From: CAWDNM01 sp964521195
GTDB taxonomy: Bacteria; Actinomycetota; Coriobacteriia; Anaerosomatales; JAAXUF01
DNA length: 64,000 bases
Direction: 5' to 3'
Assembly: GCA_964521195.1 (NCBI GenBank)
Contig: CAZFRE010000002.1
Span: 62,001-126,000, forward strand
The notes beneath the pieces were generated by a model that worked only from the letters and a program-made list of their open reading frames with translations, searched no databases and was not told the origin of the DNA. This document shows, one piece after another, positions 45,886 through 55,443 of the stretch. The position numbers and the translations under genes are program-made. Numbering within the stretch: position 1 is the stretch's first letter; each line of letters begins with the position of its first letter.

Positions 45886-46857
45886 CTACGCGGTCGCCTC
45901 GGCCACGCGGAACTTCGCCGAGTCGCCGTACAGCTCGTCGGTGGCCCGGTAGATGATCCGCTTGAAGGCATCGACGACGACGGGGTCGAACTGCGTCCCG
46001 GCGCAGCGCTCGACCTCCTTGATCGCCTCAGCGGATGTGCGCCCGGCGCGGTACGGCCTGTCGCAGACCATCGCGTCGTAGGAGTCGGCAACCGACAGGA
46101 TCCTCGCGCCAAGCGGGATGACCTCGCCGGCGAGTCCGAGGTACCCCGACCCGTCGTAGCACTCGTGGTGGAACTCGACCAGGGGTACCACGTCCCGCAG
46201 CAGCCCTCCGACAGGTTGCAGAAGCGCGGTTCCCTTGATCGCGTGCGTCTTGACCTGCGCCCACTCTTGCTCATCGAGGGCCGAGGCCTTCTTCAGCACG
46301 TCGAGGCTGACGTCGATCTTGCCGACGTCGTGGAGCAGCCCGGCCACGCGAATGGTCTCGACCTCATCCGGGGGCAGCTGCATCGAGGCCGCGATCTCGC
46401 CGGCGAGTTGCGAGACGCGGAGCGAGTGGTCCTGCGTGTAGCTGTCGACCGCGTCGATGAACTTGGCGAGGATCGCGAGGATACCCTGGTACGCCTGGCT
46501 CAGGTCGCGAACCGCGGCCTTCTTCACCTCGTAGAGCGACCCGACCACGAACGCGGTGATGATGACGAACGCGCCCCAAAGAATGAGGTCGAGCGCGGGC
46601 ATCGCAGAGCCGGTCGTCGCGAAGAGCGACGGGTTGAGGGTCGCATAGATGCCGACCATCAAGACGCCGGCGACCGCCACCAGCACGCCTTGGTTCCTGC
46701 CCAGGAAGTAGCCGGCGACGAGAACCGGGATGTAGTAGAAGTTGAGGAACGCGACCTTGTTGCCCGCGACCAGAACCGCGAACGCGGTCGCGATGACAAG
46801 GACCAGTACGACCACAAGCTCGAAATTGCGCAGCATGAAGCGCTTCGCCTTCTCCAC
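45886..46857 (-). CDS. Membrane-bound HD-GYP domain protein (probable c-di-GMP phosphodiesterase)
   Basis: 323 residues. Four hydrophobic helices lie at about 11-120 (sensor block), then an HD-GYP domain at about 125-315. HDVGK carries the HD metal ligands, and HHECYDGSGYLG with DSYDAM and RPYR follow the family pattern. The GYP signature itself reads GYL, a substitution in the loop that gives the family its name, so activity on c-di-GMP is likely but not certain. It lies 116 bases downstream of the GGDEF-EAL gene on the same strand, so one locus makes and breaks the second messenger. Confidence 0.85.
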   Translation of the reverse strand: MEKAKRFMLRNFELVVVLVLVIATAFAVLVAGNKVAFLNFYYIPVLVAGYFLGRNQGVLVAVAGVLMVGIYATLNPSLFATTGSAMPALDLILWGAFVIITAFVVGSLYEVKKAAVRDLSQAYQGILAILAKFIDAVDSYTQDHSLRVSQLAGEIAASMQLPPDEVETIRVAGLLHDVGKIDVSLDVLKKASALDEQEWAQVKTHAIKGTALLQPVGGLLRDVVPLVEFHHECYDGSGYLGLAGEVIPLGARILSVADSYDAMVCDRPYRAGRTSAEAIKEVERCAGTQFDPVVVDAFKRIIYRATDELYGDSAKFRVAEATA

Positions 46858-46973
46858 CGCAGACCCCCACCGGTCGATGAACTACGCCGGACGCCCCTGC
46901 GCCCGATGGTGCCTATGTCGGCATTTCTCGGACGAAACCTGAGCCGGAACGCTGGTGGCGTCTCGGCGGGTTC

Positions 46974-49262
46974 TCAGGCTTCCAGCACCTGGATGCGGCT
47001 CTCCTCGAGCATCTCGAGGAAGCGCGTCGCGGACACCGCCGGGCTGAACAGGAACCCCTGCATCTCCTGGCAGTCATGCTCTCGCAGGAAGGCGAGTTGC
47101 TCACGCGTCTCGACCCCCTCGGCGACAACGTTGAGCCCGAGGTTGTGTCCGAGCACGACGATGGTGGCAGCGATCGCCGAGGAGTCGTCGGCCTCGCACA
47201 GGTCGTCCACGAACGGTTGGGCGATCTTGAGCGTCGAGATCGGCAGCCGCTTGAGCCGGTCGAGCGAGCTATACCCCGTCCCGAAGTCGTCGATGGCGAT
47301 CCGCACGCCGGTCTGCGCGAGCCGCCGCAGCGCTTCGACCACCGCGCCGCCGTGCTGCATCGCCACGCTCTCGGTGATCTCCAGCTCGAGCGAGGCCGGC
47401 GGGATGCCGCACTCCGCGAGCAGCCTGGACACCGACGACAGGAGGTCGTCATCGACCAGCTGACGCGCCGAGAGGTTCACCGAGACGCGCACCTCCGAGA
47501 AGCCCGCGTCATGCCAGATGCGCGCCTCTCGGCACGCTCGATCGAGGATCCACCGGCCGAGCGGGACGATGAGGCCGCTCTCCTCGGCGAGGGGCACGAA
47601 TACGTCCGGGGGCACCGAGCCGCGCGTGGGGCTATCCCAGCGCAGCAGGGCCTCGGCACCGACGATCCGCTGGTCCGGGATGCTGAGCAAGGGCTGGAAC
47701 TGCAGCTCGAGTTCGCCGGCCTCCACGGCGCGGCGCAGTTCGTTCTTGAGCTCGAACCGCTCCACCATGCTCGCGTTCATCGCCGGGTCGTAGAACTGGT
47801 AGGTGTTGCGGCCGCGGTCCTTCGCGCGGAACATCGCCGTGTCGGCGTTGCGCAGGAGCACCTCGGGCGAGTTGTCCGTGTCGTTGAAGAGCGCGATGCC
47901 GATGCTGACCGTGGCGTGTATCTCGTGCTCCTCGTCGAGCTTGAACGGCGCCTGCATGGACTCGAGGACCTTCCATGCGACTGCGGCGGCAGCTCCTTCC
48001 GAAGCGATTTCCGGGAGGAGCAGCGTGTACTCGTCACCGCCCAAGCGCGCCACCGTGTCGCCCTCGCGTACGAGATCGTGCAGCAGTCCCGCGATGGCTA
48101 CCAGGAGGCGATCTCCCATCGCGTGCCCGAGGGTGTCGTTGACGGTCTTGAAGTTGTCCACGTCGATGAAGAAGAGGGCGAGTCCCTCTGAGGTCCGCTT
48201 CGCGTGTGCCACGGCGATCTCGAGGCGGTCGTGAAGGAGGGTGCGGTTGGCGAGGCCCGTCAGCGGGTCGTAGTACGCCATCTGCAGGATGAGGTCCTCG
48301 CTGCGCTTGCGGTCCGACAGGTCGCGGATGAGGCCCAACGTTGCGACGGCGCCGTCCCACTCGAACCGGTTCGCGTTGACTTCGACCGGGAACACGGTGC
48401 CGTCCTTGCGCTTCTGGCGCGACTCGAAGACGGCGTGCCCTTCTCGGCGGATGGCGGCGATCCGCTCTTGCACCAGTGCCGCGCTTTCGGCGTCGTCGAT
48501 GTCGGTGATGCGCATGTTCACGAGCTCGTCGACTGTGTAGCCGAGTTGCCGGCTTGCGACCAGATTCGCGTCGAGGATGCGCCCCTCGTGGTCGGACACG
48601 AGGATGGAGTCTCCCGCCGCATTGAACAGGGTGCGGTAGCGATCTTGGATGCGCTGCATCTTGATGTAGCCCATGTTGAACTCCAGGTTCATCAGGTACA
48701 GGCCGAGGGCGACGCTCACGGTGATTCGCAGGAACTGCTCGACGAGCAGGGCGGTCGGACCGTCCGCACCGAACAACCGGGCCGCGTACAGCAGCCCTGC
48801 CACGGCGCAGATGACGAGGCCCCACCCGAAGCTGCTGCCTGCAGCCTGGCGGAACGGTTTGCGGTACACGATGAACAGCGTGGCGATGCCGATGATTCCC
48901 ACGAGGAAGAACAGGTTGAGCAGCATCGGGTCGCGGGGCAGCAGCAGCGCGCCGATGAATGCGATGGCCGTGACCGCGCCTGTTGCTGCGACAGTGATGC
49001 GCACGCTGATCGGCGAGAAGTGCGCTATCACGCCGCACACCAGCAGCGTCAGGGCCGCCGACTGGAGGACGAGCGACCGTACCCCATACTCCGACCCGCC
49101 CAGCACGAGATCGAGCAGGGGAGCGAGCGCATAGAGGGCCAGACCGACGCTCAACGGCGCGATCGCCCGTTCGCGGAGACGGCGGTACAAGTCGAACAGG
49201 GCGACCGCAGCCGCCGTCCGCACGAGCGCGAGTATCGCAAGAACCAACTGCGGTTCGCTCAC
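46974..49262 (-). CDS. Membrane PAS-GGDEF-EAL bifunctional c-di-GMP protein
   Basis: 762 residues from a GTG at 49262 preceded by GGGGGG. About seven hydrophobic helices at 1-205 form an input domain. PAS lies at about 215-335, GGDEF at about 345-505 with active-site motif GGDEY (Tyr in place of Phe), and EAL at about 520-760 with EALLRW, NLSARQL, ITES and DDFGTGYSSL. All EAL metal ligand motifs appear intact, so phosphodiesterase activity is likely; GGDEY may be active or regulatory. It starts 91 bases after the 12-heme cytochrome gene and is probably co-transcribed with it. Confidence 0.9.
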   Translation of the reverse strand: MSEPQLVLAILALVRTAAAVALFDLYRRLRERAIAPLSVGLALYALAPLLDLVLGGSEYGVRSLVLQSAALTLLVCGVIAHFSPISVRITVAATGAVTAIAFIGALLLPRDPMLLNLFFLVGIIGIATLFIVYRKPFRQAAGSSFGWGLVICAVAGLLYAARLFGADGPTALLVEQFLRITVSVALGLYLMNLEFNMGYIKMQRIQDRYRTLFNAAGDSILVSDHEGRILDANLVASRQLGYTVDELVNMRITDIDDAESAALVQERIAAIRREGHAVFESRQKRKDGTVFPVEVNANRFEWDGAVATLGLIRDLSDRKRSEDLILQMAYYDPLTGLANRTLLHDRLEIAVAHAKRTSEGLALFFIDVDNFKTVNDTLGHAMGDRLLVAIAGLLHDLVREGDTVARLGGDEYTLLLPEIASEGAAAAVAWKVLESMQAPFKLDEEHEIHATVSIGIALFNDTDNSPEVLLRNADTAMFRAKDRGRNTYQFYDPAMNASMVERFELKNELRRAVEAGELELQFQPLLSIPDQRIVGAEALLRWDSPTRGSVPPDVFVPLAEESGLIVPLGRWILDRACREARIWHDAGFSEVRVSVNLSARQLVDDDLLSSVSRLLAECGIPPASLELEITESVAMQHGGAVVEALRRLAQTGVRIAIDDFGTGYSSLDRLKRLPISTLKIAQPFVDDLCEADDSSAIAATIVVLGHNLGLNVVAEGVETREQLAFLREHDCQEMQGFLFSPAVSATRFLEMLEESRIQVLEA

Positions 49263-49353
49263 AAGCCCCCCACATGAGACCGGAACCCCCAAGAGAGTAC
49301 ATGCCCGAGCCGAGACTGGATTTCCCACATTCGGGCTGTGAGGTGGGGCGGCG

Positions 49354-50355
49354 CTATCGCGGTGCCGGCTCTCCGAATCGCCGGTTGAGCGTGTGGCAGT
49401 TGAAGCAGTAGACGCCGGTGTGGCACTCCATGCAGAACGCGGCGCCACGCTTGGCGACCATGGACTGGTGCTGCTCGACCCACGGCCTACTCTGCAGCGG
49501 CTCGTAAGACTTGTGGTGGCACATGCTGCAGAAGTCGGGTCTCTCGGTGTGGCATCGGATGCACAGCTCTGGGTCGCGCTCGCCGACCGCGGCGTGGCTG
49601 CGCTTGCCCTTCGCCCAGCCGGCGGGGTGCGGCATCTCGAGACCGTGGCAGTCATCGCAGAAATCAGGCTCGTGGCACATCTCGCACGGCTGCCGGTCGG
49701 TGAGCGATGCGGGGCCGTGATCCGTGCGCCACGCGGCGGGTTGGTGGGACTCGGGCCGCATGGTGAACGTCGGCGGGTGGCACGTCTCGCAGGTGCCCGG
49801 CGCCTTGGCGCCGGCGTCGCGGCCATGACACGTGAAGCACTGCGCCATGAGTACCATCGGGCGCTCGGCGCCGGCCACCGGATGTGCGGTCGCCTTGTGG
49901 CACGACACGCACGACCCGTTCCGCTGCGCGTGCTCGGTATGGTCGATCAGCGTGCCGAACTTCATCGTGATCGAGCGCGAGAGATCGTGGCAGCGCAGAC
50001 AGGCGGCGTCGGGGATCGTCGAGGTCGTCTCGGCGGACGCGCTGGGGATGTCGGTCGCGGTGTACGAGCGGTGGGCGATCACGTCGCGCTGCAGCCGGCG
50101 TGTGCGCTCGGCGAGCGTCTGCGGGAGCTGGTACCACGCGCGCGGCGTCTCGTGGCAGGCGGGGCAGCCGACCTTGTTGTGCGGGGACTCGCTCCACTGC
50201 GCGACCTTCGTCCGCATCTCGTGACAGGAGCCGCACAGTCGCGGCGAGCCGGACGCGGCGGTGTAGGCCGCGACGAGCATCACGACGCCGAGCACGGCGC
50301 CCACCGCGATCCACGCCGCGCGTCTACGAGGTGCCTGAGTGTGCTCATCGGCCAT
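49354..50355 (-). CDS. NapC/NirT-type dodecaheme c-type cytochrome
   Basis: 333 residues. One membrane helix at about 13-34 anchors the protein. The first two haem sites have the NapC/NrfH layout: LCGSCHEM, W, SPHNKVGCPACH. Twelve CxxCH motifs are counted (CGSCH, CPACH, CLRCH, CVSCH, CFTCH, CETCH, CEMCH, CDDCH, CIRCH, CSMCH, CMECH, CFNCH). The NapC-like N terminus suggests it oxidises menaquinol and passes electrons to the outer haems. It is the first gene of the minus-strand block with the c-di-GMP genes and is divergent from the Nrf-like operon. Confidence 0.9.
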   Translation of the reverse strand: MADEHTQAPRRRAAWIAVGAVLGVVMLVAAYTAASGSPRLCGSCHEMRTKVAQWSESPHNKVGCPACHETPRAWYQLPQTLAERTRRLQRDVIAHRSYTATDIPSASAETTSTIPDAACLRCHDLSRSITMKFGTLIDHTEHAQRNGSCVSCHKATAHPVAGAERPMVLMAQCFTCHGRDAGAKAPGTCETCHPPTFTMRPESHQPAAWRTDHGPASLTDRQPCEMCHEPDFCDDCHGLEMPHPAGWAKGKRSHAAVGERDPELCIRCHTERPDFCSMCHHKSYEPLQSRPWVEQHQSMVAKRGAAFCMECHTGVYCFNCHTLNRRFGEPAPR

Positions 50356-50626
50356 GGTGGTCTCGGCGTTCCCGATCGTCTCGGCAGGCCGTAACGGGGC
50401 TCGTCGCAGACGCTACAGAGCGATTCGCTGCCGCGTCAAGGACGCTCACAGGCGTTCGTGCGGGGCGCACACACAACCTTAACAATACGGCAATCTGCCG
50501 CGAATCCGTGGTGTGGCGGCGCCGACGATACTCGCCGCAGGGTAGAACAAAGTGCGTCTACCGCAGCGCTTTCAGGGCGCTGACCTTACGGTGGCCACGC
50601 GCCACCGCAATGGCAGGAGCAAGGGC

Positions 50627-51319
50627 ATGTCAGCATCCGCCCCATGCATCTCGTCTCACGGCAGGGCTCGGCGCGCTCGCGGTGCCGGACTCCTGCTACT
50701 CGCCGCGATCACCTGGGCGTGCGCAGCGCCTGCCCTCGCCGGACAAGCAGCGTCCGGGGAGCTGTTCTTCTACCCGTGTACCAGCTGCCACCCGGTCACC
50801 GAGATCCCGGGGACCGAGCGGAGCGCTCGGCCGCTGCCGGGCGGGTTCGAGGGGCATGCGATCGTCCTTGAGGGCCACGACGCGCTCGGCAAGGGTCACG
50901 CTGCGTGTCCGGTATGCCACGACGACATGGCGCGTGACCCCGGCAAGCTGAAGACCGCCGATGGCAGCCTCGTCGACATCAAGGGCGACGTGGCGAAGGT
51001 CTGCTACCGCTGCCATTCCACGAAGTACAAGGAGTGGAAGGCCGGGACTCACGGGAAGCACCTGGGCAAGTGCACCGCCTCAGGTTGCCACGATCCCCAC
51101 ACCCCCGGATTCATCTTCGCGGGTCCGACGATGCCGTTCTCCGGCAGCGGGTTCCAGTTCAAGGTGCTCCCGGAGCGTGAGCCGTTCATGCCGCTCGCGG
51201 CGCCCGCACCCGATCCCGCGGTCGTCATCCCCATGTGGTTCTACGCGTTCACGGCACTTGGACTCGTCACCGCTGGCGGACTCGCCGGGTCCCTCCTGTA
51301 CGGAAGGTTGAAGCGATGA
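50627..51319 (+). CDS. Tetraheme c-type cytochrome subunit with C-terminal membrane anchor
   Basis: 230 residues from ATG 50627 with GGAG upstream. Signal peptide at about 1-38 (ending ALAGQ). Haem sites are CTSCH, CPVCH, CYRCH and one CX4CH (CTASGCH). A membrane helix near the C terminus (about 203-225, MWFYAFTALGLVTAGGLAGSL) anchors it with the haems outside. It is first gene of the plus-strand operon and overlaps the Fe-S subunit start by 4 bases, so it is the probable cytochrome partner of that Fe-S/NrfD pair. A GGTGGC/GCCACC hairpin lies just upstream (50591-50607). Confidence 0.85.
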   Translation: MSASAPCISSHGRARRARGAGLLLLAAITWACAAPALAGQAASGELFFYPCTSCHPVTEIPGTERSARPLPGGFEGHAIVLEGHDALGKGHAACPVCHDDMARDPGKLKTADGSLVDIKGDVAKVCYRCHSTKYKEWKAGTHGKHLGKCTASGCHDPHTPGFIFAGPTMPFSGSGFQFKVLPEREPFMPLAAPAPDPAVVIPMWFYAFTALGLVTAGGLAGSLLYGRLKR

Positions 51320-52242
51320 TCACTGGCAACGAGCGTCGTGCTCGCGACGCCGAGAACGACGAGCCGCAGATCACGATCTCACGCCGTCGCCTGCTGCAGA
51401 GCTTCGGTTTCGCGGCAGGGGTGCTGGCCGCAGGTGTCGTGCCCGCGTTCCTCTCGGCGATTCCCTCCTCGGCCGGTGAGTCCGAAGCGTCGACAACATC
51501 GGAAGTGACCGGCGGCGAGGGCGGGTACAGCCTCGAACGGATCCTCGAGGAGGACCAGCCGGTCAACTACCCGGGCAAACCGGTCAAGTACGCGCCGCCT
51601 CCGGGCGACCAGAAGTGGGCGATGGTCATCGACGTGAAAGCGTGCGTCGGCTGCCGCAAGTGCGTGTATGCCTGCGTCAAGGAGAACAACATCGGCCGCA
51701 CATCGGGCTTCGCGTACATCCAAGTGCTGGAGATGGAGCAGGGAGCCATCGATCTCGAGACATCCAACGCGCACTACGAGGAGGGTGGCCGGCCCGACAA
51801 GTGGTACCTGCCGGTCCAGTGCATGCACTGCGCGAAGCCGACGTGCGTCTACGGATGCCCTGTCCAGGCGACGTGGAAGGAGCCGGACGGCATCGTCGTC
51901 ATCGACTACGACAAGTGCATCGCGTGTCGCAACTGCATGATCACGTGCCCGTACTTCGCGCGGCACTTCAACTGGGTCGAGCCCGAGGTTCCCAAGAACG
52001 AGGTCAACCCCGAGGTCCCGCTCGAGGAGAAGGCCGGCGTCGTCGAGAAGTGCACGTTCTGCGTCCAGCGTACCCGCAAGGGCGGCACGACGGCATGCAC
52101 GGAGGCCTGTCCGGTCGGCGCGCGCAAGTTCGGCGACCTGAGCGACCCGAACAGCGACGTGTCGATCCTGCTCAAGACGCGCCGGGCGTTCCGGCTCAAG
52201 GAAGAGCTCGGGACCGGGCCGATGATCTGGTACGTGGGGTGA
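51316..52242 (+). CDS. NrfC/DmsB-like four-cluster ferredoxin subunit with Tat signal
   Basis: 308 residues. A twin-arginine-type signal at about 22-50 (SRRRLLQSFGFAAG) means it is exported folded. Cysteine groups for four [4Fe-4S] clusters are CVGCRKCVYAC, CMHC with CVYGC, CIACRNCMITC and CTFC with CTEAC. This is the DmsB/PsrB/NrfC arrangement. It should shuttle electrons between the NrfD-like quinol site and the cytochromes. The ATG overlaps the upstream stop, and the NrfD gene starts 6 bases downstream. Confidence 0.93.
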   Translation: MITGNERRARDAENDEPQITISRRRLLQSFGFAAGVLAAGVVPAFLSAIPSSAGESEASTTSEVTGGEGGYSLERILEEDQPVNYPGKPVKYAPPPGDQKWAMVIDVKACVGCRKCVYACVKENNIGRTSGFAYIQVLEMEQGAIDLETSNAHYEEGGRPDKWYLPVQCMHCAKPTCVYGCPVQATWKEPDGIVVIDYDKCIACRNCMITCPYFARHFNWVEPEVPKNEVNPEVPLEEKAGVVEKCTFCVQRTRKGGTTACTEACPVGARKFGDLSDPNSDVSILLKTRRAFRLKEELGTGPMIWYVG

Positions 52243-52248
52243 TGCGAC

Positions 52249-53544
52249 GTGACTGACGCGCCCGCCACCACCGCCACCACCGCGCCCGTGTCCGCAGACT
52301 CGCGCGCCGGCATCGTGCGGTTCATCGGCATCGACTGGAACTTCGGTGCGCTGCGCACCGCGAGCCCGGAGTACTGGCGCTGGGTCGCATTCCTGCTGAC
52401 CTTCGTCGCCATGGGCGTCGCCGGATACATCGCCTTCTTCACCAACGGTGGCGTGGTCATGGCGCAGCGCGATGGCAGCCCGTGGGGCCTGTGGTTCACC
52501 GACTACATGTACTACGTCGGCCTCGCGGCAGGCGGCCTTGTCGTCTACGCGAGCGTGCACCTCTTCGGCGCCGAGCAGTTCAAACCGCTCTCGCGAATAG
52601 CGGTGCTTCAGGCCGGCGTGTTCACGATGATGGCGCTTCTCGGCGTGGTCAGCGACTTCGATATGCCCTGGCGCATGGTCAACATGGTGCTCTCGCCCAA
52701 TCCCACGGCGCCCTTCGTCTACACCGGCACCGCGGCCGGGCTCTACATGGTGCTGTGCTTCATCGACCTCTGGATCATCATCACCGGAACCGGCGGCGAG
52801 AAGCTTGCCTTCACGATGACGCTCATCGCTTTGCCCGCGGCGATCTACCTGCACACGACAACCGCGTTCGTGCTCGCCCTCAACAAGTCGCGCGAGCTGT
52901 GGCACTCGGCCGTGATGGTCCCGATCTTCCTGACGTCTGCCACGGCGTCGGGTATCGCCGTGCTCATCATCTTCGCCTACATCTTCCAGTCCGTGGCGAG
53001 GACGAAGTTCAAGCCGAGCATGTTCCGCAGCCTCTCGACGCTGCTCGCGACGGTCATCATCATCGACCTGTTCCTGCTCATCGCCGAGGTGCTCTGGACG
53101 TTCTGGCCGACCTCGGCGATCCCGGGCGAGACCGTTCGCATGATCGAGTTCATCACCGGCCGCTACGCACCGTTCTTCCTGCCGATCTTCATCCTCGGGT
53201 TCACCGCGTTCGGCCTGCTCGCTCGCCGAGACACGCGCCATCTGCCGTGGGTGCAGATCACGGCGTCGGCGCTCTACATCGTCGCGATCTTCCTCAAGCG
53301 CTACGTGCTCATGTCCATGGGCTTCTCGTTCACGCCGCTGGGGCAGCCGACCGAGATCTACTACCCGAGCCCCGTCGAGATCGCGCTGGCGCTCGGCATC
53401 CTCGCGTTCGGGATCCTGTTCATCACGGCGGCCATCAAGGTGCTGCCGCTCGTGGTGCCCAAGGAAGAGCTGGAGCACCCGCACGCACCGGCATTCGTCG
53501 ACCCGCCTGACGAGCCCGCGGTGGAAGCGGGGGTGACGCCATGA
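52249..53544 (+). CDS. NrfD/PsrC-family quinol-interacting membrane subunit
   Basis: 431 residues with 9-10 membrane helices at about 45-400, the NrfD/PsrC topology. Charged and polar residues inside helices (for example FDMPWRM, EVLW) would form the quinol site. The N terminus is a cytoplasmic Ala/Thr-rich stretch, and the C terminus is acidic. It should exchange electrons between menaquinol and the Fe-S subunit. The GTG start at 52249 has GGGGTGAT upstream. It overlaps the next gene by 4 bases (ATGA). Confidence 0.92.
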   Translation: MTDAPATTATTAPVSADSRAGIVRFIGIDWNFGALRTASPEYWRWVAFLLTFVAMGVAGYIAFFTNGGVVMAQRDGSPWGLWFTDYMYYVGLAAGGLVVYASVHLFGAEQFKPLSRIAVLQAGVFTMMALLGVVSDFDMPWRMVNMVLSPNPTAPFVYTGTAAGLYMVLCFIDLWIIITGTGGEKLAFTMTLIALPAAIYLHTTTAFVLALNKSRELWHSAVMVPIFLTSATASGIAVLIIFAYIFQSVARTKFKPSMFRSLSTLLATVIIIDLFLLIAEVLWTFWPTSAIPGETVRMIEFITGRYAPFFLPIFILGFTAFGLLARRDTRHLPWVQITASALYIVAIFLKRYVLMSMGFSFTPLGQPTEIYYPSPVEIALALGILAFGILFITAAIKVLPLVVPKEELEHPHAPAFVDPPDEPAVEAGVTP

Positions 53545-54563
53545 GCCCCGAGACCCCGGCCGCCACGCGAAGCAAGGCGTCGCGCATCGGCCGCATCGTC
53601 GTCTGGGCAGCTCTCGGCATCGCCGTCGTGCTCGCGATTGCGGTGGTCGTGGCGCTGGTCGTGACGTCGAAGCCGGGCTTCTACGCGCGATTCGCCCGGC
53701 TCCAGCGCAGTCATGACTCGCTCGCGACCTCGGCTCACCAGGGTCTGCGGTGCACGCAGTGCCACGAGCCGACCCGCGGCGCCGTCGCCCAGAAGACCGC
53801 ACTCGTCGGCGAGTTCTATCGCAGCCTCTACAACACGCCGCGCGAGCCGGTCTACGCGAAGCTCGCCCCGCCGACCCGCGATGCGTGCCTTGCCTGCCAT
53901 GTGCACGACTGGAGCGACGACGCCGAGAAAACGCTCAAGATCCCGCACCCCGCCCACCTGCGCGTCAGTACCGAGAAGCGAGACTGCATCGTGTGCCACA
54001 AGTGGACCGCGCATGAAGAGTCGTACATGGAGAAGCACACCGCGATGCCGTTCTCGACGGTGTGCGCCTCGTTCGAGTGCCACGTCGGCACGAAGACCTC
54101 CAAGGAATGCAAGAGCTGCCACCACGTGTTGCAGGAGAGCCTCGGCGCGTGGAAGGACCTCCATCCCGCGACCGTCCGCGCGGCGGGCCCGAACGGCTGC
54201 CTCGAGCGGTGCCACGACGCGGAGCAGTGCCGCTACTGCCACACGACCGGCAAGCTGCCGAAGTTCGAGAACTCGATAGCGCAGTCGGGGGTCAAGGCGA
54301 TCGAGCTGCAGCACGTGAAGGCCGACTGGATGGAGAAGCACGGTGCGATGGCGCTCGCCGACAAGGCCAAGTGCCTCATCTGCCACGTTTCGGAGGGTGA
54401 GTGCCAGGATTGTCACTCCAAGCGCCCCGCATTCCACGGACCGCAGTCCACGTGGCTCGGGCAGCATCAGCCCATCGCGAAGAAGGACAAGCGCCGCTGC
54501 CTGGCGTGCCACGAGGACGCTTGGTGCGAGGAGTGCCACGACCAGTTCAAGGAGATGCGGTAA
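53541..54563 (+). CDS. Membrane-anchored multiheme c-type cytochrome (paralogue 1)
   Basis: 340 residues. One membrane helix at about 17-42 is followed by the periplasmic-side haem domain. Nine CxxCH sites (CTQCH, CLACH, CIVCH, CKSCH, CRYCH, CLICH, CQDCH, CLACH, CEECH), one CX4CH (CASFECH) and one CX3CH (CLERCH) give up to 11 haems. The segment RFARLQRSHDSLATSAH and the following CxxCH match paralogues 2 and 3. The start overlaps nrfD-like by 4 bases. Compared with NapC, the first NapC haem site is missing. Confidence 0.88.
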   Translation: MSPETPAATRSKASRIGRIVVWAALGIAVVLAIAVVVALVVTSKPGFYARFARLQRSHDSLATSAHQGLRCTQCHEPTRGAVAQKTALVGEFYRSLYNTPREPVYAKLAPPTRDACLACHVHDWSDDAEKTLKIPHPAHLRVSTEKRDCIVCHKWTAHEESYMEKHTAMPFSTVCASFECHVGTKTSKECKSCHHVLQESLGAWKDLHPATVRAAGPNGCLERCHDAEQCRYCHTTGKLPKFENSIAQSGVKAIELQHVKADWMEKHGAMALADKAKCLICHVSEGECQDCHSKRPAFHGPQSTWLGQHQPIAKKDKRRCLACHEDAWCEECHDQFKEMR

Positions 54564-55403
54564 GTGGCGGACGACGACCACATCCAGCCCGATCGTGACG
54601 CCGCCGCTGCCGACGACGTGAGTTCCGCGCGGCCTCGCCGCAGGTGGCTTTTCGCTGGCATCGCGGTCGCATCGGTCGTCTTCGTGCTGCTTGCGCTGCC
54701 GATCTACTCGACCCTGCAGCCCGCGTACTACGCGCGCTACCCAGACCTGCACGAGCGCATGGAGAACTGGCGCGGCTCGACGCACGCTCGCATCCCGTGT
54801 TCCGGCTGCCACATCGATCCCGGCGTCACGGGGCTTGCCCGGTTCACGGTCCGCGCCGTGCCGGCGTTCTACTCGCAGCTGATCTGGGGCCCCAAGCCCT
54901 CCAACCTCCTGCAGGTCCCCGACCGCGAGGCGTGCCAGAAGTGCCACACGAGTTACCGGCAGGTCTCGGCACGAGGCGACTTGCGCATACCGCACAAGGC
55001 GCACGTCGAGGTTCTCGGCGTGAACTGCCCTGTGTGTCACAAGGATCTCGTGCACTCGGCCAACGACGAAGGGTTCAACCGGCCCGAGATGTCGACGTGT
55101 CTCGAGACCTGCCATGACGGCACCAAAGCCAAGGATGAATGCGTCGCCTGCCACACGCGCAAGGAAGTGCCGGAGAACCACCTCGCCAAGGACTGGCTGA
55201 CGATCCATGCGGAGAAGACCGCATCGGTGAACTGCGGCGAGTGCCACGCGTGGTCGCCGGACTACTGCCGCGAGTGCCATCTGAAGCGACCCAAGTCGCA
55301 CGTCGGCAACTGGAAGAACGACCATCAGTACCGGGCGAAGGAACGCGGCACGAAGGGCTGCATGTTCTGCCACGCCGAGAAGTTCTGCAAGCAGTGTCAC
55401 TAG
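54564..55403 (+). CDS. Membrane-anchored multiheme c-type cytochrome (paralogue 2)
   Basis: 279 residues. The GTG start follows immediately after the previous stop. One membrane helix at about 29-51 is followed by eight CxxCH sites (CSGCH, CQKCH, CPVCH, CVACH, CGECH, CRECH, CMFCH, CKQCH) and one CX3CH (CLETCH). The protein ends exactly at its last haem motif (CKQCH). IPHKAHVEVLGVNCPVCH and HLKRPKSHVGNW align closely with paralogue 3. It probably forms a membrane-attached haem wire with its neighbours. Confidence 0.88.
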   Translation: MADDDHIQPDRDAAAADDVSSARPRRRWLFAGIAVASVVFVLLALPIYSTLQPAYYARYPDLHERMENWRGSTHARIPCSGCHIDPGVTGLARFTVRAVPAFYSQLIWGPKPSNLLQVPDREACQKCHTSYRQVSARGDLRIPHKAHVEVLGVNCPVCHKDLVHSANDEGFNRPEMSTCLETCHDGTKAKDECVACHTRKEVPENHLAKDWLTIHAEKTASVNCGECHAWSPDYCRECHLKRPKSHVGNWKNDHQYRAKERGTKGCMFCHAEKFCKQCH

Positions 55404-55443
55404 CCGCCGCGGCGGCCAACCACGAGCTCCCGAAGGGGACACG

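Noticed and set aside
51379..53802. Minus-strand frame of 807 codons across the Fe-S and NrfD genes
   Set aside because: It spans two clear genes of the other strand and has shadow composition; no domain is recognisable.
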